A stretch of 10,890 nt of DNA, from assembly GCA_023386765.1 (NCBI GenBank), contig JAEWJD010000258.1, forward strand, positions 1-10,890, written 5' to 3'. Every line of letters begins with the position of its first letter. Positions within the stretch are counted from its first letter, which is position 1. The notes under the pieces were generated by a model. That model had not been told where the DNA came from. It did not search any database and saw nothing but the letters and a program-made list of their open reading frames with translations. This DNA comes from Pseudomonadota bacterium (GTDB lineage Bacteria > Pseudomonadota > Gammaproteobacteria > Burkholderiales > Burkholderiaceae_B). Position numbers and translations under genes: made by a program. Positions 6,096-10,890 of the stretch are shown here, piece after piece.

Positions 6096-6581
6096 ATGAC
6101 CGACATCCCCGACCTGGAAAGCCGTGCCGCACCGGACGACCACCATGCCCTGCGTCTGTGGCTGCGCATGCTGACCTGCTGCAACCTGATCGAATCCGAG
6201 ATCCGGACCCAGCTGCGCACCCGCTTTGACACCACCCTGCCGCGCTTTGACCTGATGGCCCAACTGCACCGCGCACCCAAGGGCATGCGCATGGGCGAGC
6301 TCTCGCGCCACATGATGGTGACCAACGGCAACATCACCGGCATCACCGACCAGCTTGAAAAGGAAGGCCTGGTGATCCGCAACAAGGTCGAGACCGATCG
6401 GCGCAGCTCCATCATCACGCTCACGCCCCTGGGCAAGAAGACCTTCGCCCGCATGGCGCGCGCCCACGAATCATGGGTCAAGGAAATGTTCGGCGACCTG
6501 CCAGAGGCGAGCCGCGATGCGCTCTTTCAAGGTCTGGGCGAACTCAAGCTGCAGGTCATTGCGCGCCAGCGCAAGGAGTAA
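6096..6581 (+). CDS. MarR-family transcriptional regulator
   Basis: This is a DNA-binding regulator, probably a dimeric repressor released by a small aromatic or acyl ligand. The 161-residue length is usual for MarR. The winged helix-turn-helix runs from about LPRFDLMAQLHR (48-59) through the recognition helix near TNGNITGITDQLEKEGL (76-92) to the wing KVETDRRSSIITLTPLG (97-113), which contains the family's DxR signature (D101, R102, R103). The flanking helices supply the dimer interface. Adjacent C28 and C29 in helix 1 are a possible redox-sensitive pair, but this is speculative. The ATG at 6096 has ACGAGG 5 bases upstream. Being downstream of the hydrolase and divergent from the transporter, it most likely controls both, through the palindrome at 5064-5083. 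Confidence 0.93.
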   Translation: MTDIPDLESRAAPDDHHALRLWLRMLTCCNLIESEIRTQLRTRFDTTLPRFDLMAQLHRAPKGMRMGELSRHMMVTNGNITGITDQLEKEGLVIRNKVETDRRSSIITLTPLGKKTFARMARAHESWVKEMFGDLPEASRDALFQGLGELKLQVIARQRKE

Positions 6582-6610
6582 GCCCGCCGGCACCGACGGC
6601 CCGCAACGCG

Positions 6611-6616
6611 CATAAT
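6611..6616 (+). promoter_or_regulatory. Possible -10 element giving a leaderless transcript
   Basis: CATAAT (5 of 6 to TATAAT) ends 7 bases before the ATG at 6624, so transcription would start at or next to the start codon. No ribosome site is visible before that ATG, which fits leaderless translation. The region 17 bases upstream does not resemble TTGACA, so the promoter would be weak or need an activator. Confidence 0.35.
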
Positions 6617-6623
6617 TGGCGCC

Positions 6624-7604
6624 ATGATTCCGGTTTCTTTCCCGGGTGGCAACCATTACGCCACCCTGCTGCTATCTCTGATCTGCCTGGCGACCCTGCT
6701 CACCGGGGTCCTCCACCTGTTGCGCCACCCGCCGGCGCGGAGCTGGCTGGCTGACCATCGCCGCCTGGCCACCGTGCTGCTGCTGGGGCTGGCCGGCCTG
6801 GGCGCGCTCTACCCTTATCAATTGTTTTCCCAATGGCGCGAGGCACGCCGCCTGGCCGGCGACGAGGCGGCCCACCGCCTCAAACTGGACAGCGCCCTCA
6901 GCGTGCAAGGCCAAACCCTGCCGGCAGGCACGGTGCTGCGGCTGGCCCGCCCCGGCCAGGCCGACAGTTTCGTACAGGCGCAATTCCCGGCCCCTGCACC
7001 CGTGGCCGGGGTGAACGCCATCCGATGGTTGCGCCATTCACCGCAAGACTGGTCGCTGACTCTGGCGCAAGACCAACACATCGAAGGCTGGACCTGCAGC
7101 CGCAGCCATCCTGTGGAGTTACGCCTGCCACAAGGCCAGCCCCGGCTGGCCAGCTGCCACCTGGCACCAGGAAGCCGCCTGGACGATCAACCGCTGCCGG
7201 CCGGCACCTGGCTGCAAGCCCAGCCACAAGGCTGGTTGCTGCGCACCGACGGCAGCGATGCCCTGCCTGTGGCGGGCATGGGCCTACTCAAGGCCGACCT
7301 CCGGCTGGACGCAGACGGCCGGCGCACCCGCTTCGAAGGGCTGCTTGCGCATGAAACCCGCCTGGGCAGTTTCACCTATCCGGCCGGCACCCGCGTCGCC
7401 AGCGCCCCCGCCGGCCTGGCTGGCGCACAGCCGGGCGACCTGCTGTTTTCGCCCTCGCGCGGGCGCAGCGCGCGGCATGCCGACGGCAGCGAAGTCGCCA
7501 CCGGGCGCTCAGTACTGCAAAGCCCGCAAGGCGAACTACGATCGATCCTGCCCAATACCCAGGCCGGCGTCCTGGACGTCGCCAGCCTGCGGCTGGGCCC
7601 ATGA
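6624..7604 (+). CDS. Hypothetical inner-membrane protein, two N-terminal helices and a PAGT-repeat domain
   Basis: I do not recognise this 326-residue protein. Two hydrophobic helices span about 12-33 and 48-66. The loop between them is basic (R34, R39, R46, R47), so by the positive-inside rule both ends and the large C-terminal domain should face the periplasm; the basic WREARR just after helix 2 weakens this. The C-terminal domain (about 85-326) looks all-beta and contains three spaced copies of a PAGT motif: TLPAGTVL (98-105), PLPAGTWL (190-197) and TYPAGTRV (251-258). Two cysteines, C158 and C178, could form a disulfide if periplasmic. The start follows a possible -10 by 7 bases and has no ribosome site. 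It sits between marR and argJ on the same strand, with its own probable promoter. The coding character is consistent over its whole length, so I think the gene is real. Confidence 0.75.
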   Translation: MIPVSFPGGNHYATLLLSLICLATLLTGVLHLLRHPPARSWLADHRRLATVLLLGLAGLGALYPYQLFSQWREARRLAGDEAAHRLKLDSALSVQGQTLPAGTVLRLARPGQADSFVQAQFPAPAPVAGVNAIRWLRHSPQDWSLTLAQDQHIEGWTCSRSHPVELRLPQGQPRLASCHLAPGSRLDDQPLPAGTWLQAQPQGWLLRTDGSDALPVAGMGLLKADLRLDADGRRTRFEGLLAHETRLGSFTYPAGTRVASAPAGLAGAQPGDLLFSPSRGRSARHADGSEVATGRSVLQSPQGELRSILPNTQAGVLDVASLRLGP

Positions 7605-7625
7605 CTCCCCCCTGCCCGACAGCAG

Positions 7626-7634
7626 TGGGATAAT
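7626..7634 (+). promoter_or_regulatory. Extended -10 promoter of argJ
   Basis: TG-G-GATAAT matches the extended -10 form TGnTATAAT at all positions but one. It is the only A/T-rich element in the 90-base gap before argJ and predicts a leader of about 54 bases. The -35 region is C-rich and does not match, which is tolerated for extended -10 promoters. Confidence 0.45.
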
Positions 7635-7650
7635 AAGTGTTTTGGCCGAC

Positions 7651-7665
7651 CGCCCGTACCGGGCG
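7651..7665 (+). promoter_or_regulatory. Small hairpin in the argJ leader
   Basis: CGCCCG (7651-7656) and CGGGCG (7660-7665) form a perfect 6-bp stem with a TAC loop, about 30 bases before the argJ ATG and within the predicted leader. It does not cover the start. No leader peptide or known riboswitch pattern accompanies it, so it may simply be a stable 5' structure. Confidence 0.3.
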
Positions 7666-7694
7666 AGCGGCGCGCTGCCCAACGAGACGAACCC

Positions 7695-8921
7695 ATGGCC
7701 GTAAACCTCCAGATTCCCTCCGAATCCGCAATTTATCCCGTCGCCGGTGTCGAGATCGGCGTGACCGAAGCCGGTATCCGCAAGGCCAACCGACGCGACC
7801 TGACCGTGTTCCGCCTGGCGCCCGGCGCCACCGTGGCGGGCGTGTTCACGCGCAACCGCTTCTGCGCCGCGCCGGTGCAGGTCTGCCAGGCCCACCTGGC
7901 CCAGGGCGGCCCGATCCGCGCGCTGGTGATCAACACCGGCAACGCCAATGCCGGTACCGGCGAATCCGGCCTGGACAACGCCCGCGCCACCTGCGCCGGT
8001 CTGGCCAAACTGCTGGACGTCCCGGCCGAGCAGGTGCTGCCGTTCTCCACCGGCGTCATCCTGGAGCCGCTGCCCATGGACCGCCTGCTGGCCGGTCTGC
8101 CCAAGGCCCTCGCCGCTCTGGGTGATAACGAATGGTTCAATGCCGCCCACGGCATCATGACCACCGACACCCTGCCCAAGATCCACTCGCGCCGCCTGAC
8201 CCTCGGCGGCAAGACCATCACCATCACCGGCATCAGCAAGGGCGCCGGCATGATCCGGCCCAACATGGCCACCATGCTCAGCTTCCTGGCTACCGACGCC
8301 GGTATCGCCCAGCCGCTGATGAACACCCTGGCGCGCGAGCTGGCCGACCAGTCGTTCAATCGCATCACCATCGACGGTGACACCTCGACCAACGATTCCT
8401 TCATCGTGGTCGCGACGGGCCAGTCCGGCCTGCAGATCGATAGCGACAGCCACCCTGACTACGCCGCGCTGCGCGCCGCCCTGGTCGAGGCCGCCGCCGA
8501 CCTGGCACAGAAGATCGTGCGTGACGCCGAAGGCGCCACCAAATTCATGACCATCCGCGTAGAAGAAGCCGGCAGCGTCGACGAGGCGCTCAAGGTGGCC
8601 TACGCCGTGGCCCATTCGCCACTGGTCAAGACGGCCTTCTATGCCTCCGACCCCAACCTGGGCCGCATCCTGGCGGCCATCGGCTACGCCGGCATCGACG
8701 ATCTGGACACCAACACGCTGCGCCTGTGGCTGGACGACGTGCTGGTGGCCCGCGATGGCGGGCGCAACCCTGACTACCAGGAAGCCGACGGCCAGCGCGT
8801 GATGCAGCAAGCCGAGATCCTGGTGCGCATTGCACTGGGCCGAGGCCAGATCACCGAAACCGTTTACACCTGCGACTTCTCGCACGAGTACGTCAGCATC
8901 AACGCCGACTACCGTTCCTGA
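7695..8921 (+). CDS. argJ: Bifunctional ornithine acetyltransferase / glutamate N-acetyltransferase ArgJ
   Basis: ArgJ moves the acetyl group from N-acetylornithine to glutamate, the cyclic step of ornithine and arginine synthesis, and in bifunctional forms also acetylates glutamate from acetyl-CoA. The 408 residues match the family. The proenzyme cleaves itself between A192 and T193 in GMIRPNMATMLSF, making T193 the new N-terminal nucleophile of the beta chain. The oxyanion pair T119-G120 lies in PFSTGVI. TTDT at 156-159 and the C-terminal VSINADYRS are also conserved. The ATG at 7695 has only a weak GAGACG upstream. Sequence cannot show whether it is mono- or bifunctional. It has its own probable promoter and is followed by 176 non-coding bases before the ATPase gene. 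Confidence 0.97.
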   Translation: MAVNLQIPSESAIYPVAGVEIGVTEAGIRKANRRDLTVFRLAPGATVAGVFTRNRFCAAPVQVCQAHLAQGGPIRALVINTGNANAGTGESGLDNARATCAGLAKLLDVPAEQVLPFSTGVILEPLPMDRLLAGLPKALAALGDNEWFNAAHGIMTTDTLPKIHSRRLTLGGKTITITGISKGAGMIRPNMATMLSFLATDAGIAQPLMNTLARELADQSFNRITIDGDTSTNDSFIVVATGQSGLQIDSDSHPDYAALRAALVEAAADLAQKIVRDAEGATKFMTIRVEEAGSVDEALKVAYAVAHSPLVKTAFYASDPNLGRILAAIGYAGIDDLDTNTLRLWLDDVLVARDGGRNPDYQEADGQRVMQQAEILVRIALGRGQITETVYTCDFSHEYVSINADYRS

Positions 8922-8934
8922 TACGCGACTCCCG

Positions 8935-8972
8935 GGGGACGGCGCCGGCGCCCATCCATGCCGCCCGTCCCC
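8935..8972 (+). promoter_or_regulatory. Hairpin just past argJ, no U-run
   Basis: GGGGACGG (8935-8942) and CCGTCCCC (8965-8972) form a perfect 8-bp stem, 14 bases past the argJ stop. The loop contains the self-complementary GCGCCGGCGC. It is followed by GCGCAAGG rather than T's, so it is not an intrinsic terminator. It could protect the argJ 3' end or precede a Rho site. Confidence 0.4.
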
Positions 8973-9097
8973 GCGCAAGGCGCCACCCGCGCCGCGCTTC
9001 TCGCCGTCGCGTCCTCTGTGCCCCCACCCTCAGGGCCCGCGCCGGCGTCCTCCCGCACAGACTGTCTGCCATCGACACGATGCCCCAAGGAAACGAA

Positions 9098-9964
9098 GTG
9101 ACCGCCACCGACTTCACCCAACTCATCGCCCGCGCCGAACGCGTGCTGGCACAACTAGAGGCCTGGCTGCCGCCGGCTCCGCCCGATATCGACTGGAGCG
9201 CACACGCCTACCGCTGGCGTCGGCGCGGCTCGCGCGGCTGGCTGGACGCCGTACGCCACGTCGCGCGCATCCACAAGGATGACCTGCAGCATATCGAACG
9301 CCAGAAAGACATCATCGACCGCAATACCCGCCAGTTTCTGGCCAGCAAACCGGCCAACAACGTCCTGATGACCGGGGCGCGCGGTACCGGCAAGAGTTCG
9401 CTGGTCAAGGCCATGCTGGCCGCCTATGGCGACCAGGGGCTGCGCCTGATCGAAGTCGACAAGGCCGACCTCGGTGACCTGCCCGAAATCGTCGAACTGG
9501 TCGCCGGCCGCCCTGAACGCTACATCGTGTTCTGCGACGACCTCTCCTTCGAGGAAGGCGAGGCTGGCTACAAGGCGCTGAAGTCCGTGCTCGACGGCTC
9601 GGTGGCCTCGGGCGGCGACAACCTGCTGATCTACGCCACCTCCAACCGCCGCCACCTCATGCCCGAGTACATGAGCGAGAACCTGCAGGCCAAGCATCAA
9701 TCGGACGGCGAAATCCATCCGGGCGAAACCGTCGAAGAAAAAATCTCGCTGTCCGAACGTTTCGGCCTGTGGCTGTCCTTCTATCCGTTCAAGCAGGACG
9801 ACTATCTGGACATCGTCCACCACTGGCTGCGCGAGCTGGACTGCCCCGCCGACCAGATCGAAGCCTCGCGCGCCGAGGCGCTGCAATGGGCGCTGGAACG
9901 CGGCTCGCGCTCCGGTCGCGTGGCGTATCAATTCGCGCGCGACTGGTCGGCTCGTCATGTCTGA
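9098..9964 (+). CDS. DUF815-type AAA+ ATP-binding protein
   Basis: This is a predicted cytoplasmic P-loop ATPase of the DUF815/COG2607 type, function unknown. From the GTG at 9098 it has 288 residues: a helical N-terminal part (1-80), Walker A GARGTGKSS at 93-101, Walker B YIVFCDDLSF at 142-151 with D147 and D148, a sensor-1-like YATSNRRHL with N183, a candidate arginine finger R221 in SERFGLW, and a sensor-2-like GSRSGRVAYQFARD near 269-282. AAGGAAA ends 5 bases before this GTG, whereas the in-frame ATG at 9080 (six residues more) has no ribosome site, so I prefer 9098. It ends inside the next gene (8-base overlap), so the two are translationally coupled. The overlap with the Nudix gene hints at a shared nucleotide-related role, which is an inference. 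Confidence 0.88.
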   Translation: MTATDFTQLIARAERVLAQLEAWLPPAPPDIDWSAHAYRWRRRGSRGWLDAVRHVARIHKDDLQHIERQKDIIDRNTRQFLASKPANNVLMTGARGTGKSSLVKAMLAAYGDQGLRLIEVDKADLGDLPEIVELVAGRPERYIVFCDDLSFEEGEAGYKALKSVLDGSVASGGDNLLIYATSNRRHLMPEYMSENLQAKHQSDGEIHPGETVEEKISLSERFGLWLSFYPFKQDDYLDIVHHWLRELDCPADQIEASRAEALQWALERGSRSGRVAYQFARDWSARHV

Positions 9965-10890
9965 GAAGATCATCGACGTCGCCGTCGCGCTCATCCTGCG
10001 CGCCGACGGCCAGCTGCTGCTGGGCCAGCGGCCCGAAGGCAAGCCTTGGGCCGGCTGGTGGGAGCTGCCCGGCGGCAAACTGGAGCCTGGCGAAACCGTG
10101 CTGCAGGCGCTTGCGCGCGAACTGCAGGAAGAGATCGGCATCAACGTCACCGAGTCCCGGCCCTGGGTCACTTACGTGCACCGCTACCCGCAGACCACCG
10201 TGCGGCTGGCCTTCTGTTTTGTCACGGGCTGGACCGGCGAGCCACGCGGCCTGGAAAACCAACGTCTGCAATGGGTCGTGCCGCAAGACGCCGCCCAGGT
10301 AGGCGAGCTGCTGCCCGCCGCCCTGCCGCCGCTGCGCTGGCTGCAACTGCCCACCCGCTACGGCATCAGTGCCGCCGGCTCGCCCACCGGCCTGCCCGCT
10401 TTCCTGACCCGCCTGGACCAGGCACTCGCGCAGGGACTGAAGCTGGTGCAATGGCGTGAGCCGGCCTGGCCTGATGGTCCGCAGGCCGACAGCCTGCACG
10501 CCGCCTTCGAACAGGTGCTGCAACGTTGCCGCCAGGCCGGTGCGCGGTTGCTGGTCAACAGCGTGCACCCTGAGAGCTGGTGGCAACAGGCCGACGGCGT
10601 GCACCTGCGCGCCACCGATGCCGCCGCGCTCACACAACGCCCGGCACTGCCCGCTGGCGCTCTGGTCGGCGTGTCGGCGCACAGCCACGCCGAGATCCTG
10701 CACGCGCGCGACCTGCAGGCGGATTTCGCCGTACTGGGCCCGGTCGCGGCCCCCCCCACCCATCCTGGCCAGGCCGGCCTGGGCTGGCCAGCCTTCCAGG
10801 CGGCCCTGCACGACGCCGGCCTGCCGGTGTTTGCACTGGGCGGCCAGTCTTCGGCCACGCTGACCCAGGCGCAGTCTTACGGTGCCCATG
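9957..10890 (+). CDS. Nudix hydrolase (MutT-like) fused to a TenI/ThiE-like domain (partial, runs off the right edge)
   Basis: The N-terminal domain has a perfect Nudix box: G40, E46, R54-E55, E58-E59 and G61, in the order GX5EX7REUXEEXGU. MutT-type enzymes hydrolyse oxidised nucleoside triphosphates such as 8-oxo-dGTP. From about residue 133 a second domain resembles thiamine-phosphate synthase/TenI: LVQWRE (163-168), ADGVHL (212-217), VGVSAHSHAEI (237-247), DFAVLGPV (256-263) and VFALGG (291-296). Two ThiE positions differ: the lysine expected after LRE is P169, and the pyrophosphate-site TxTK reads PPTH (266-269), so thiamine phosphate synthesis looks unlikely. Such fusions are known in proteobacteria. 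The ATG at 9957 overlaps the ATPase stop. 311 residues are visible and the frame is open at the window end. The symbol mutT is often given but is not proven. Confidence 0.9.
   Translation, partial: MSEKIIDVAVALILRADGQLLLGQRPEGKPWAGWWELPGGKLEPGETVLQALARELQEEIGINVTESRPWVTYVHRYPQTTVRLAFCFVTGWTGEPRGLENQRLQWVVPQDAAQVGELLPAALPPLRWLQLPTRYGISAAGSPTGLPAFLTRLDQALAQGLKLVQWREPAWPDGPQADSLHAAFEQVLQRCRQAGARLLVNSVHPESWWQQADGVHLRATDAAALTQRPALPAGALVGVSAHSHAEILHARDLQADFAVLGPVAAPPTHPGQAGLGWPAFQAALHDAGLPVFALGGQSSATLTQAQSYGAH

Noticed and set aside
7536..8978. 480-residue open frame on the minus strand across argJ
   Set aside because: It is antisense to argJ, which has a full set of family motifs. The product is a glycine/histidine/glutamine-rich shadow typical of GC-rich DNA, with no ribosome site or recognisable domain.
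9155..10171. 338-residue open frame on the minus strand across the ATPase gene
   Set aside because: The plus-strand frame carries Walker A and B and sensor motifs. The minus-strand frame shows no domain and spans two real genes.
9789..10889. 366-residue open frame on the minus strand across the Nudix-TenI gene
   Set aside because: It is antisense to a gene with a perfect Nudix box. Its composition (glutamine, arginine, glycine) is that of a mirror frame.
1..10890. Insertion sequences, CRISPR arrays, tRNA or rRNA genes, phage or toxin-antitoxin genes
   Set aside because: No terminal inverted repeats with a transposase, no regularly spaced repeats, no cloverleaf or rRNA-like sequence, and no such protein motifs were seen on either strand.

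Overview
The window is GC-rich DNA of about 65% GC by eye, densely packed with genes. It looks like chromosomal sequence from a betaproteobacterium of the Burkholderiales, most likely the Alcaligenaceae (Bordetella/Achromobacter type). This rests on protein style, codon use and the gene order argJ - DUF815-type ATPase - Nudix/TenI fusion. The genus is an inference and was not tested by any search.

Layout. Bases 1-66 hold the first 22 codons of a leftward gene with a membrane-inserting N-terminus. Bases 67-350 are an intergenic, partly AT-rich stretch with two abutting palindromes. Bases 351-4958 are a complete leftward five-gene ABC importer operon of the branched-chain-amino-acid (HAAT) type, transcribed as binding protein, livH, livM, livG, livF. 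A strong hairpin lies in the gap between the binding protein and livH. Bases 4959-5179 are the control region between this operon and a rightward pair, with a good leftward promoter and a 20-bp imperfect palindrome in its spacer. Bases 5180-6581 hold the rightward pair: an alpha/beta hydrolase with the HGGYW motif of the kynurenine-formamidase-like family, and a MarR-family regulator. Bases 6624-7604 encode an unrecognised two-helix membrane protein with three PAGT motifs. Bases 7695-8921 are argJ (arginine biosynthesis). Bases 9098-9964 encode a DUF815-type ATPase. It overlaps by 8 bp a Nudix-TenI fusion gene that starts at 9957 and runs off the right edge.

How the genes fit together. The left half reads as one catabolic or scavenging module: uptake of a small carboxylate or amino-acid-like molecule, a cytoplasmic hydrolase that could cleave it or a derivative, and a MarR repressor that could sense it and act on the shared divergent promoter region. 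The substrate cannot be read from sequence. The right half is housekeeping: ArgJ recycles acetyl groups in ornithine synthesis, while the ATPase and the Nudix-TenI fusion are poorly characterised but conserved neighbours.

No insertion sequence, CRISPR array, tRNA, rRNA, phage gene or obvious defence system is visible. The least ordinary items are the MarR/hydrolase/transporter module with its candidate operator, the hypothetical membrane protein, the hairpin inside the transporter operon, and the degenerate TenI domain of the fusion protein.
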